A DNA stretch of 64,000 nucleotides from NCBI RefSeq assembly GCF_047372505.1, contig NZ_JBKBEU010000003.1, forward strand, positions 1 through 64,000. The letters are read 5' to 3'. The notes under the pieces are model-generated. The model saw only the letters and a list, made by a program, of their open reading frames with translations. It was not told the origin of the DNA and made no database searches. This document shows positions 33,873 through 42,286 of this stretch, in pieces. Positions within the stretch are counted from its first letter, which is position 1; each line of letters begins with the position of its first letter. This DNA comes from Phaeobacter cretensis. GTDB lineage: Bacteria; Pseudomonadota; Alphaproteobacteria; Rhodobacterales; Rhodobacteraceae. Position numbers and translations under genes: made by a program.

Positions 33873-36041
33873 TCAGTGGAGGTCAAACCGATCTGCGTTC
33901 ATAACCTTGGTCCAAGCTGCGATGAAATCCTGAACGAACTTCTCGCGGTTGTCGTCCTGAGCGTAGACTTCGGCATAAGCCCGCAGGATGGAATTGGAGC
34001 CAAACACCAGATCCACATTGGTAGCGGTCCATTTGACCTTGCCGCTCTGACGGTCAGCAACTTCATAGACCTCAGCGCCTGCTGCGTTCCACACATTGCC
34101 CATGTCCAGGAGGTTGACGAAGAAATCCGTGCTCAACGCCCCTTCCCGGTCAGTAAAGACGCCGTGCTTGCTGCCGCCGTGGTTGACGCCCAAAGCTCGC
34201 ATACCGCCAAGCAGTACGGTCATTTCCTTGGCTGTCAGACCCATCAGCTGCGCCCGGTCCAGCATCATGTCTACTGCGCTCGCCGCGAAATCGCCCTTCA
34301 GATAGTTGCGGAAGGCGTCATGCACCGGCTCTAGCGCTGCAAAGGAAGCAGCATCAGTGGCCTCGTCGCTGGCGTCACCCCGGCCCGGTGCAAACGGCAC
34401 CTCGGTGGTGATACCAGCCGCTTTTGCCGCTGCTTCGATGCCAACCGATCCGCCCAGTACGATCACGTCAGCAAGGCTTGCACCGGTCTGCTCAGCAATC
34501 ACCTCATAGGCTTTCAACACGCGGCCCAGACGCTCCGGTTCGTTGCCCGCCCAATCGTTCAGCGGCGCCAACCGAATGCGCGCACCATTGGCTCCACCAC
34601 GTAGATCCGACCCACGGAAAGTACGCGCACTGTCCCAAGCTGTCGTGATCATATCCGCCTGCGACACACCACAGTCACGCAACAGCTGCTTTGTCGCGGA
34701 GACATCATAGCTGGTGCTGCCCGCAGGGACATTGTCCTGCCAGACCAGATCTTCTTGCGGCGCTTCAGGGCCGATGTAGCGGCTGCGTGGCCCCATATCA
34801 CGGTGCAACAGCTTGAACCAAGCACGGGCGAACACTGCGGCAAAGTAATCCGGATCCTTGTAGAACCGTTCGGAAATCTTGCGATATTCCGGGTCCTTGA
34901 TCATCGCCATATCCGCATCTGTCATCATCGGATTGAGACGGATCGAGGGATCCTCTACATCAACAGGCTTGTCCTCTTCCTTGATGTTGATCGGTTCCCA
35001 CTGCCAGGCACCTGCCGGGCTCTTCTTCAGCTCCCAGTCATAGGTAAACAGCAGGTAGAAATAGCCGTTGTCCCATTTGGTCGGATGGGTGGTCCATGCG
35101 CCTTCGATACCGCTGGACATGGTATCCCGCCCATGACCGGTGCCATTGCTGTTGGTCCAGCCAAGGCCCTGTTCGACCAAACTACCGCCCTCGGGATCGG
35201 CGCCTACCGCATCCTCGCTTCCATTACCATGCGCCTTGCCGATGGTATGACCACCCGCTGTCAGTGCCACGGTTTCCTCATCGTTCATCGCCATGCGTTC
35301 AAAGGTGATGCGCACATCCTGCGCCGTGCGCAGGGGATCGGGTTTGCCGCCCACACCTTCGGGGTTCACATAGATCAGACCCATCTGCACCGCGGCCAAG
35401 GGGTTGGAGAGCGAGTCACGATCCGCGCCGTCTTCGTAGCGACCGGCCGCCAGCCATTCTTTCTCTGCGCCCCAATATACGTCTTTTTCCGGTGCCCAGA
35501 TATCCTCACGACCAAAGGAAAACCCATAAGTCGGCAGGCCAACAGATTCATAGGCGATATTGCCCGCCAGCGCGATCAGATCAGCCCAGGACAGCGCATT
35601 GCCGTATTTCTGCTTGATCGGCCACAGCAACCGCCGCGCCTTGTCGAGATTGACGTTGTCCGGCCAAGAATTCAGCGGTGCAAAGCGCTGGTTGCCGGTG
35701 GTTGCGCCACCCCGGCCATCCGCCAAACGATAGGTCCCGGCAGAGTGCCATGCCATCCGAACCATCAGACCCGCATAGCTGCCCCAATCGGCGGGCCACC
35801 AGCTCTGGCTGTCCGTCATCAGTGCCGTCAAATCGCTCTTAAGCGCATCAACATCCAGAGACTTTACCGCCTCGCGATAATTGAACCCCTCTGGCATTGG
35901 GTCGGTCTTGCGGTCGTGTTGATGCAGGATGTCCAGGTTCAGCGCATTCGGCCACCAGTCCGCCACACCGGCGCTGGTACTTGTGTTGCTTCCGTGCAGA
36001 ACTGGGCATTTCCCGCCTGTATTTCCGTCACCTTGCTGCAT
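33873..36041 (-). CDS. katG: KatG catalase-peroxidase
   Basis: A 722-residue bifunctional haem catalase-peroxidase that destroys hydrogen peroxide. The distal site is Arg95, Trp98 and His99 (VRMAWHSAG); the Met-Tyr-Trp adduct uses Trp98, Tyr224 (GLIYVNPEG) and Met250; the proximal haem ligand is His265 in TAGGHTIGKAHG. Length and domain duplication are normal. The ATG at 36041 follows AGGAGAGACAAC. It is divergent from oxyR with an OxyR-type site between them, so it should be peroxide-inducible. There is no signal peptide, so it is the cytoplasmic type. Confidence 0.96.
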   Translation of the reverse strand: MQQGDGNTGGKCPVLHGSNTSTSAGVADWWPNALNLDILHQHDRKTDPMPEGFNYREAVKSLDVDALKSDLTALMTDSQSWWPADWGSYAGLMVRMAWHSAGTYRLADGRGGATTGNQRFAPLNSWPDNVNLDKARRLLWPIKQKYGNALSWADLIALAGNIAYESVGLPTYGFSFGREDIWAPEKDVYWGAEKEWLAAGRYEDGADRDSLSNPLAAVQMGLIYVNPEGVGGKPDPLRTAQDVRITFERMAMNDEETVALTAGGHTIGKAHGNGSEDAVGADPEGGSLVEQGLGWTNSNGTGHGRDTMSSGIEGAWTTHPTKWDNGYFYLLFTYDWELKKSPAGAWQWEPINIKEEDKPVDVEDPSIRLNPMMTDADMAMIKDPEYRKISERFYKDPDYFAAVFARAWFKLLHRDMGPRSRYIGPEAPQEDLVWQDNVPAGSTSYDVSATKQLLRDCGVSQADMITTAWDSARTFRGSDLRGGANGARIRLAPLNDWAGNEPERLGRVLKAYEVIAEQTGASLADVIVLGGSVGIEAAAKAAGITTEVPFAPGRGDASDEATDAASFAALEPVHDAFRNYLKGDFAASAVDMMLDRAQLMGLTAKEMTVLLGGMRALGVNHGGSKHGVFTDREGALSTDFFVNLLDMGNVWNAAGAEVYEVADRQSGKVKWTATNVDLVFGSNSILRAYAEVYAQDDNREKFVQDFIAAWTKVMNADRFDLH

Positions 36042-36150
36042 GTTGTCTCTCCTGGTTCTTGGTCATGATGAGCCGGCATTGACCAAAATGGCAAAGCCTG
36101 GGGCCGGATCTCTCGGGGCAGACGCTAACAGTGGGTCGTGATAATAGGAA

Positions 36151-36187
36151 ATAATAAATCCCCATCTAATGTATAGTTTATGTCTAT
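36151..36187. promoter_or_regulatory. OxyR-binding site between katG and oxyR
   Basis: Four tetramers at exact 7-bp spacing, ATAA (36151), CCAT (36162), ATAG (36173) and CTAT (36184), fit the OxyR pattern ATAG-N7-CTAT-N7-ATAG-N7-CTAT at 14 of 16 positions. The site lies 110 bp upstream of katG and 127 bp upstream of oxyR. Confidence 0.7.
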
Positions 36188-36313
36188 CAGTAGATTTATC
36201 TCACTACCTCGGCATCAGCCTAACGACGCTCCCCAATCACACTCAAGATTCAAAAGGGCCGACCAGCTACAAAAACTTGCTTACCCTTCCGAATTCAGAT
36301 TAATACGCCTGAA

Positions 36314-37246
36314 ATGATAGACGCACCCTATAACACCAACCTCACCCTCCGGCAGTTGCGTTTTCTCGTGGCAGTTGCGGATGAGCTTAACTTCTCCCGC
36401 GCGGCCGAGAAATGCTATGTCAGCCAGCCCACCCTCAGCGTCGGCCTGAAGGAGTTGGAGGATCGGTTGGGCGTAACTTTGGCAGAGCGCACCAAACGAA
36501 GCGTAATCCTGACGCCAGTAGGCATCCAAATCGTCGAACGTGCGCGCAAGCTGTTGCAAGACAGTCGCGAGATTGAGGAACTCGCCGCAGCGCAGGCTCA
36601 ACCTGAAGGCGGCACCTTACGGATGGGCGCAATTCCGACGATCGGCCCTTTCCTGATCCCACGCGCCATGCCAGCGCTGAAATCCAGTTTTCCTGATCTG
36701 CAACTCTACCTGCGCGAAGAAATAACCGAGCAATTGCTTGAAGGCGTGCACAGTGGACGATTGGATCTGGTGATCTATGCCGAACCCTATGTGACCTCCG
36801 GGTTAGAAACCCTACATCTGTTTGACGATGGCTATCATCTCGCAGCCCCCCCAACGGTACCTCAGTCTCCGCCGCGCCCCGATGACACCGTTTGTGGCGC
36901 GGATCTAGCCGGACGCCAGTTGATGCTGTTGGAGCAGGGCCACTGCTTGCATCGCCACGCGCTCAGTGCCTTTCCCGAACGGGATATCAAGCAGGATGAA
37001 AGTTTCGCCGCGACCTCACTCTCCACTCTGATCTCCATGGTCAGTGAGGGATTGGGCATCACTCTCTTGCCCGATCTCGCGATTGATGCCGGGGTAGCGG
37101 CGGGTCAAGACGTGGTGATGACCCCGCTTGCCGATGCCTGCCCCCGTCGTGTCACACTGGCCTGGCGCCCCACCAGTGTGCGTGCTGACCTGTTCCGCAA
37201 GATCGGTAGCGTCCTGCGGGACGCACGTGGATCACTGATTAGATAG
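36314..37246 (+). CDS. oxyR: OxyR-type LysR peroxide sensor, resolving cysteine missing
   Basis: A 310-residue LysR regulator. Residues 10-70 are the helix-turn-helix (LTLRQLRFLVAVADELNFSRAA, quoted in part; QPTLSVGLKELEDRLG). The sensing loop contains LMLLEQGHCLHRH, placing Cys211 at the position of E. coli Cys199. Nine residues on, where Cys208 should be, there is Phe220. Cys194 lies nearby and might substitute. Divergence from katG and the OxyR-type site between them support the name. It probably activates katG on peroxide exposure, perhaps by a one-cysteine mechanism. Confidence 0.88.
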   Translation: MIDAPYNTNLTLRQLRFLVAVADELNFSRAAEKCYVSQPTLSVGLKELEDRLGVTLAERTKRSVILTPVGIQIVERARKLLQDSREIEELAAAQAQPEGGTLRMGAIPTIGPFLIPRAMPALKSSFPDLQLYLREEITEQLLEGVHSGRLDLVIYAEPYVTSGLETLHLFDDGYHLAAPPTVPQSPPRPDDTVCGADLAGRQLMLLEQGHCLHRHALSAFPERDIKQDESFAATSLSTLISMVSEGLGITLLPDLAIDAGVAAGQDVVMTPLADACPRRVTLAWRPTSVRADLFRKIGSVLRDARGSLIR

Positions 37247-37387
37247 GAAACCCGGGTAATTCAGCCGCAATCCGTCTACCGAATCTTACCCCCGCAGGAC
37301 AAACCCGTTAGCCTGCTCCATAACAGCTGGGTCCATAGCTGCGCTCTACCCCGCCAACAACAGATAACGCACCACCGGTGATCCCAT

Positions 37388-38845
37388 ATGACCCTTCGCA
37401 ATCAACCTTCCATCCTCAGCCGACGCCGGGCGATTCAACTGGCAAGCGCCGCCGGGGTGTTGACACCGTTAGGTGCAGGGATGGCGCAACTCACCACGCC
37501 AGCAAGGGCCAAAGCAAAGCCGCAATCCTCTGTCACGCCGCTTTCTCTCCGGATTCAACAAGCCCGATATACAATCGCCGACCAGCCGACAGATGGGCTG
37601 ATCTCCACGCGCCCGGACGCACCGCCGCCGGTTGTTCGCATAGCTCAGGGCCAACCATTTGCCGCGCGGGTCACCAATACACTAACGGATTACACGGCAA
37701 TGCATTGGCATGGCATACGGCTGGATAATACGATGGATGGGGTGCCCTACCTGACTCAATTCCCCATCGGCCAAGACGAAAGCTATGACTATCACTTCAC
37801 CCCGATGGACGCGGGCACCTATTGGTACCACCCCCATTGCATGACTATGAACCAGATGGCGATGGGCCTAACTGGAGTTCTGGTTGTCGAAGAGGCTGAA
37901 GACCCCGGATTTGATGCTGATATTGCACTTAACCTTCGGGATTTCCGACTGCGATCCAATGGAGAATGGCTGAAACTTTGGACGGCACGCGGGGCCGCAC
38001 GTTCTGGAACTTTTGGTACCGTTGTCACCGCGAATTGGGAGAATGACCCGGTCTATGAGGCCCCGACTGGGGGACTGATCCGGCTGCGTTTGGCTGCGAC
38101 CGATACGGCGCGAATCTACAAACCCTATGTCGTTGGCGCATCCGGTCACATAATCGCCGCGGATGGCCATCCGCTTCGCGAGGCGGTTGGCTGGCCCACA
38201 GAGGATGCCCCTGCCCTGCTGTCACCCGGTCAGCGCCTGGATATCGCGGTGCAGATGCCTACCGTTGAAGGTGCCTATGTAGACATCAAGACCGCCTTTC
38301 CCGGCGGCCCGCGCCGACTGGCCCGCGTTCGAGCCACCGGTGCTAGTCAATACCGCTCGTTAACTGAGCTGGCTCCCTTACCCGCCAATGACGTACCAGA
38401 GCCGGATCTGAAAAATGCGCGCATGGAAGATCTGGTCTTTGGCTGGACACCCGAGGGCGGCGCGCAGCAAAATGGCTATTGCGGCTCGCTCGGCTATACA
38501 TTCTGGTCGATCAATCGGAAACCTTGGCCCGGTGACGCTGCGGATCCAGACACCCCCGGCGCGGGACCTTTGGCAGTGCTAAACCGCGGCGAAAGCGTCA
38601 TTCTGCGACTGCGCAACGAAAGCCCAAACGCCCACCCTATCCATCTGCATGGCCTGGTGTTCCGCCCGATCAGGTCCAACAAACGAACGTTGCCGTCAAA
38701 CTGGACAGACACCGCGCTACTGCTAAAGGATGAAATTATAGAAGTTGCCCTTGTTGCCGATAGCCCGGGCGATTGGGCGTTCCACTGCCATGTGATTGAA
38801 CACCAAAAAACCGGGCTCGCGGGATATGTCCGGGTGCTGGCCTAG
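37388..38845 (+). CDS. Tat-exported multicopper oxidase
   Basis: A 485-residue, three-cupredoxin multicopper oxidase. The leader has SRRRAIQLASAAGV (Tat motif at 11-19), so it folds in the cytoplasm and is exported to the periplasm. Copper ligands are visible: HWHG (106-109), WYHPH (146-150), HPIHLHG, and the C-terminal HCHVIEHQKTGL (466-477), which holds type 1 and type 3 ligands; the axial position is Leu. No Met-rich insert of CueO type is seen, so substrate could be phenols, metals or bilirubin-like compounds. It overlaps the end of the convergent replication gene by 3 bp. Confidence 0.92.
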   Translation: MTLRNQPSILSRRRAIQLASAAGVLTPLGAGMAQLTTPARAKAKPQSSVTPLSLRIQQARYTIADQPTDGLISTRPDAPPPVVRIAQGQPFAARVTNTLTDYTAMHWHGIRLDNTMDGVPYLTQFPIGQDESYDYHFTPMDAGTYWYHPHCMTMNQMAMGLTGVLVVEEAEDPGFDADIALNLRDFRLRSNGEWLKLWTARGAARSGTFGTVVTANWENDPVYEAPTGGLIRLRLAATDTARIYKPYVVGASGHIIAADGHPLREAVGWPTEDAPALLSPGQRLDIAVQMPTVEGAYVDIKTAFPGGPRRLARVRATGASQYRSLTELAPLPANDVPEPDLKNARMEDLVFGWTPEGGAQQNGYCGSLGYTFWSINRKPWPGDAADPDTPGAGPLAVLNRGESVILRLRNESPNAHPIHLHGLVFRPIRSNKRTLPSNWTDTALLLKDEIIEVALVADSPGDWAFHCHVIEHQKTGLAGYVRVLA

Positions 38846-40131
38846 CCACCATCTTGGCTATCAAACGCTTCTGGCTCCAGTTCCTGCCAAAAGTCGATGA
38901 TCGCACCGGCATTCAACGCTGACCGCCAACCGTGCTGACGGAAATGCTCGCGGTCTAAATCGCTATCGAGACCGGTCATGAACAAACGCTTGTCAGCATC
39001 CCGCTGGGTCGGGTTTCGCCGCGAAACCAGCGTTTCAACGATCTCCAAATACCGCGAACGATCCCGTCGAGCTGCGGCACGTGCCTCAAATGCTGCGGAT
39101 TCGGCGGCGGCTTCAGCATAACGGGCCGCCTGCGCTGCGCGAATACGGGCTTCTTCCTCTGTCGACATCGGCAATTTTATGTCAGAATCTGCGGCTGGGC
39201 TGTAGTCACCATCGATCGCGGCGCGCAGATAGCCGAGCCGCGATTTCACACCACCCTGCCCGGCCACATAGTCTAGTTTCTGCTGCACATACTCTGGCCC
39301 GTGCTCAGTGATCCATTGCCGCGCTAACCGGTCCGATACGCCCTGCCCTAACAGCGATCTATAGACCGGCTGCTGACGTAACCCATCGCTGTCGTCGATC
39401 TGAAACATCGCCATCTGAGGGTTCTCGCGGATCAGGAAGCGGATCTCACTAACCGCGCGCCCCTTCTTACGGGTTTGCGGCTCGATTATGATGTCAGAAC
39501 TTTTGTTGACCTCAGCCACCGCCGGCTTGATGATTTTGGCGTTGAGATGCTTGAAACTCTCATAATACGCGGAGCCATCAACGCCCATCAGTTTGCGAAA
39601 GATATCCAAACCCCACCAGCCGGTGGAGCCAGTTCGTACAAATCGATAGCAATTCTCATATAGCGCCAACCCATGACCGGAGCTGAAATTACGTTGGATT
39701 TTGACATTAATCAGCGCAAAGATCTTGGGGTCATGCAGCTTCTTGGCCAACTCCGGCGAATATGCATATTCGCAAACGCCGTTCTTCAGCTTGGCAAAAC
39801 TGAGCAGCGACGAAACCCCCCACTCTTGATGGCCCTGTTCGTCCAGCATGTCCCATTCAGCAACTGTTTCCGCCAGCGCGCGCAGGCTGGCGCGCAGACT
39901 GTCGATGTCGTTGGAGTTATATCCGACCATCATCGCTAGAGTACGCGCATCGATGGTATGGCTGCGCGCTGAGGTCAGCGTGTCATAGGCGTTGAGCAAC
40001 AGTACATTTGACAGCTTGCGCTGTAGCAATGTCAGCTTGCCGCTGATGTGGATGGCGGCGACATTCTTTTTGACGGTTTGACGCGTCAATGCACCAGTCA
40101 GCCGCTCGTCATCAAAGCTGGGCTCTGCCAT
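38842..40131 (-). CDS. Plasmid replication initiator protein
   Basis: About 429 residues from the ATG at 40131 (MAEPSFDD). A GTG at 40152 gives seven more. The N-terminal part (ISGKLTLLQRKLSNVLLLNAY, in part; LAMMVGYNSNDIDSLRASLR) and SGHGLALYENCYRFVRTG ... RKLMG match replication initiators with winged-helix pairs (Rep_3-like). The Roseobacter plasmid class called DnaA-like is another possible label; I cannot decide without a search. The C-terminal region has a helical Ala/Arg/Glu-rich stretch. It lies opposite parA across an origin with 22-bp iterons, and inverted copies of the iteron core sit in its own upstream region, consistent with autorepression. One parS-like palindrome is inside it (39013-39027). 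Confidence 0.88.
   Translation of the reverse strand: MAEPSFDDERLTGALTRQTVKKNVAAIHISGKLTLLQRKLSNVLLLNAYDTLTSARSHTIDARTLAMMVGYNSNDIDSLRASLRALAETVAEWDMLDEQGHQEWGVSSLLSFAKLKNGVCEYAYSPELAKKLHDPKIFALINVKIQRNFSSGHGLALYENCYRFVRTGSTGWWGLDIFRKLMGVDGSAYYESFKHLNAKIIKPAVAEVNKSSDIIIEPQTRKKGRAVSEIRFLIRENPQMAMFQIDDSDGLRQQPVYRSLLGQGVSDRLARQWITEHGPEYVQQKLDYVAGQGGVKSRLGYLRAAIDGDYSPAADSDIKLPMSTEEEARIRAAQAARYAEAAAESAAFEARAAARRDRSRYLEIVETLVSRRNPTQRDADKRLFMTGLDSDLDREHFRQHGWRSALNAGAIIDFWQELEPEAFDSQDGG
39013..39027. promoter_or_regulatory. parS-like palindrome 1
   Basis: GTTTCGCCGCGAAAC fits GTTTCG-N3-CGAAAC. It lies inside the replication initiator gene. See the other copies at 40741, 41596 and 42348. Confidence 0.65.
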
Positions 40132-40181
40132 GGAATCACTGCCTGTTCTCACTGTCTTTTGTTACGATACAAACTGCCACA

Positions 40182-40220
40182 AAAGGAACCTGCGCGACAA
40201 CAGTCTTAGGTTCCTTTGCG
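40182..40220. promoter_or_regulatory. Inverted iteron half-sites upstream of the initiator gene
   Basis: AAAGGAACCT and AGGTTCCTTT form a perfect 10-bp inverted repeat close to the initiator start. Both arms resemble the iteron core GGTACCTTT. Another inverted core (AAAGGTACC) lies near 40270. Such inverted cores are the usual autorepression operator of iteron plasmids. Confidence 0.6.
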
Positions 40221-40527
40221 GTTCGGTGATCGACTTTCTGTAATTAGGCCTGTCACAGCTCCCAAAATGAAAGGTACCCACACACAGGATGAAGCGGCAC
40301 AATATCCAGCCTGCAGCGAATCGGAGGAACGCGCTATGATCGCACGAACAGTATCCCCGTTGCGCCACAGGCGCCCAGAGCGCGCGGTGACAGCGCATTA
40401 GTCAAATCGATCATCGGTGTCAAAAATGGCGCAATAGGGACTGTATAACACTGCCTAACGGCTCTACCATCGGTTTAGATTACAGCCAATCAGAGCGAAG
40501 CGGAGGAAGATGTGCATCCTGAGAATC

Positions 40528-40615
40528 GGCACCTTTTACCCTGCTATCGGGGCCTCTTTATCCCGCTTATGGGTACCTTTGATCCTGCATTCAGGTCCCT
40601 TTCGCCCTGTACTTG
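40528..40615 (+). repeat. Four direct 22-bp iterons, candidate replication origin
   Basis: Four direct repeats at exactly 22-bp intervals start at 40528, 40550, 40572 and 40594. The shared core is GG-N2-CCTTT-N3-CCTGC-N5, and a degenerate fifth unit follows to about 40637. The 22-bp period equals two helical turns, so the initiator would bind on one face of the DNA. This is the pattern of iteron-type plasmid origins. Confidence 0.8.
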
Positions 40616-40740
40616 GGTCCCCAAAACCATCTAAGGCTCTGTATTGAAACGAACCTTGGGATCTAAAGACTCTAAATATTCTAAAAAATATAAACGTTTA
40701 GCTGCCATCTATTTTTGAGTTTCCAAAGAAAAACACGAAC
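40616..40740. other. AT-rich stretch next to the iterons (candidate unwinding element)
   Basis: About 75 bp from 40660 onward are strongly AT-rich (CTAAATATTCTAAAAAATAT and similar), beside the iterons and before parA. This is where an origin would melt. No gene is present between the initiator start (40131) and the parA start (40915). Confidence 0.5.
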
Positions 40741-40773
40741 GTTTCGTGGCGAAACCTGCCCTCACGTGTTTTT
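40729..40773. repeat. 9-bp inverted repeat enclosing the parS-like palindrome 2
   Basis: AAAAACACG (40729-40737) pairs with CGTGTTTTT (40765-40773) and encloses the palindrome GTTTCGTGGCGAAAC (40741-40755). The nested dyads may bind ParB plus another factor and sit between the origin and parA. Confidence 0.55.
40741..40755. promoter_or_regulatory. parS-like palindrome 2
   Basis: GTTTCGTGGCGAAAC, arms identical to those of the other three copies. It is the only copy outside a gene and is flanked by a 9-bp inverted repeat, making it the best centromere candidate. Confidence 0.7.
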
Positions 40774-40811
40774 AGGGACCTCGGAAAAACGACAGCTCGG
40801 GTCCATATGGT

Positions 40812-40826
40812 CTATGCAGCGCATAG
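40812..40826. promoter_or_regulatory. Candidate parA operator
   Basis: CTATGC-AGC-GCATAG is a perfect 6-bp dyad about 90 bp before the parA start. Autorepression by ParA or ParB is common for such sites. Confidence 0.4.
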
Positions 40827-40914
40827 GATGTTCCCTATTCTGTTGCATATGGGTAAAAATACAAAACACGCGCCCAAAACACGCATAGAGTATGCACAGA
40901 GATCGAGCACCCCA

Positions 40915-42285
40915 ATGACCTCTCCTCCCCTGCCCCCATATTTCAATCTGGATCCACAGCAGGCGGCCGCCAAACTGCCAGATCCTATCCAAACGACCCG
41001 CTTTGCCAAGGCGGCCGCGATGTGCACCAAAGGCCGGGAAGATCTGGCGCGACGCGGCTATGCTCCCGATGGTGAGAAACGCCTACGAAAGTTTTCGACC
41101 TGGGAAATCACCCGCTATCTGATCCCTGTCGCCCCACAGCATCTGCGCCGCGTGTTGAAAAACAACCCGGAGCTGCCACAGGGTGAGGGGGAAGGCGGTT
41201 CCAAATGGTTCACACTGGAAGAGGTCCTTACGCTACGGCGGCATTTTGCATCCGAGGGGATCGCTACCAAGGAATATCTGCCCTACCGGCCCAAAGGCGT
41301 ACCCGCCAAGGTAACCGCAGTTGCCAATTTCAAAGGTGGTGTTGGCAAGACATCCACGGCGGCCCATTTGGCGATGTCAGCGGCATTGGATGGTTACAAA
41401 GTGCTAGTAATTGATTTGGACAGCCAGGGATCGATGACCTCCATCCTTGGCGGCACTGTTGAGGACGAATGGTCGACGGTTTTTCCACTGATTGCTAAGG
41501 ATTATGCCAAATCAGTGGTTGCGGAGAACGCTGTGCGCGCGGCGGCAGGCGAGGCTCAGCTGCCATTGGATGAGACGTTGAGTGAGGCGTTGCGGGTTTC
41601 GTCGCGAAACGTCATTCAGAAAACTCACTGGTCCAATATTGACCTGATCGGTGCACAGCTCAATCTCTATTGGGCAGAATTCCAGATCCCTGTCTGGCGC
41701 ATGGGGCTACGCAGCTGGCCGCTATGGGATGCATTGAGCAATTTTCTGGAACAGGAAGGCATATTGGAGGAGTATGATATTGTGTTTCTCGACACGCCTC
41801 CCGCGCTTGGATATCTGACCATCAATGCGTTAGCAGCCGCAGATATTCTGTTGGTGCCACTGGGCGCTTCCTTTCTGGAATTCGACTCTACGGGGCGTTT
41901 TTTTGACATGCTCTATTCCACTTTTGCCTCCATTGAAGATGGTGAGAACGTTGCTCAGCGCGCGGCGGGTTTGCCGGAAATTAAATTTGAATGGGATGTA
42001 GTAAGGGCGCTGATCACGCGCTTTGACGCCAGTCAGCAGACGGACATGGCGAATGTGATCCAAGCCTATTTCGGAGATTTCATGAACGCCTATCGTCAGG
42101 ATGTCACCGCCCTTGTAGGGCAGGCAGGAGAACAGGTGAATGGGATCTATGAAGCAGACTATCGCGACTTCAACCGCGATACCTATGTACGCGGTCGCGA
42201 AACCTTTGACCGGACATACGCGGAATTCAAAGAGCTGCTCATCGGCAGCTGGTGGCGCGACACCCAGATGGAAGAGGCAAAGTGA
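40915..42285 (+). CDS. parA: ParA partition ATPase
   Basis: A 456-residue ParA of the long type with an N-terminal DNA-binding extension. The deviant Walker A is ANFKGGVGKTSTAAHLA, with YKVLVIDLDSQGS as Walker A' and YDIVFLDTPPALGYL as Walker B. Residues about 60-130 resemble the MerR-like/AlpA HTH of plasmid ParA/RepA-type proteins (KFSTWEITRYLIPVAPQHLRR, in part). The ATG at 40915 (MTSPPLPP) is chosen over an upstream start because the extra 36 residues are unlike the family and overlap the candidate operator. It is the partner of ParB, one base downstream. It contains a parS-like palindrome at 41596. Confidence 0.93.
   Translation: MTSPPLPPYFNLDPQQAAAKLPDPIQTTRFAKAAAMCTKGREDLARRGYAPDGEKRLRKFSTWEITRYLIPVAPQHLRRVLKNNPELPQGEGEGGSKWFTLEEVLTLRRHFASEGIATKEYLPYRPKGVPAKVTAVANFKGGVGKTSTAAHLAMSAALDGYKVLVIDLDSQGSMTSILGGTVEDEWSTVFPLIAKDYAKSVVAENAVRAAAGEAQLPLDETLSEALRVSSRNVIQKTHWSNIDLIGAQLNLYWAEFQIPVWRMGLRSWPLWDALSNFLEQEGILEEYDIVFLDTPPALGYLTINALAAADILLVPLGASFLEFDSTGRFFDMLYSTFASIEDGENVAQRAAGLPEIKFEWDVVRALITRFDASQQTDMANVIQAYFGDFMNAYRQDVTALVGQAGEQVNGIYEADYRDFNRDTYVRGRETFDRTYAEFKELLIGSWWRDTQMEEAK
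41596..41610. promoter_or_regulatory. parS-like palindrome 3
   Basis: GTTTCGTCGCGAAAC inside parA, same arms as the other copies. Confidence 0.65.
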
Positions 42286-42286
42286 T

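Noticed and set aside
40807..40914. 36-residue N-terminal extension of ParA
   Set aside because: The region holds a dyad that looks like the parA operator, and the downstream ATG gives the family-like N-terminus.
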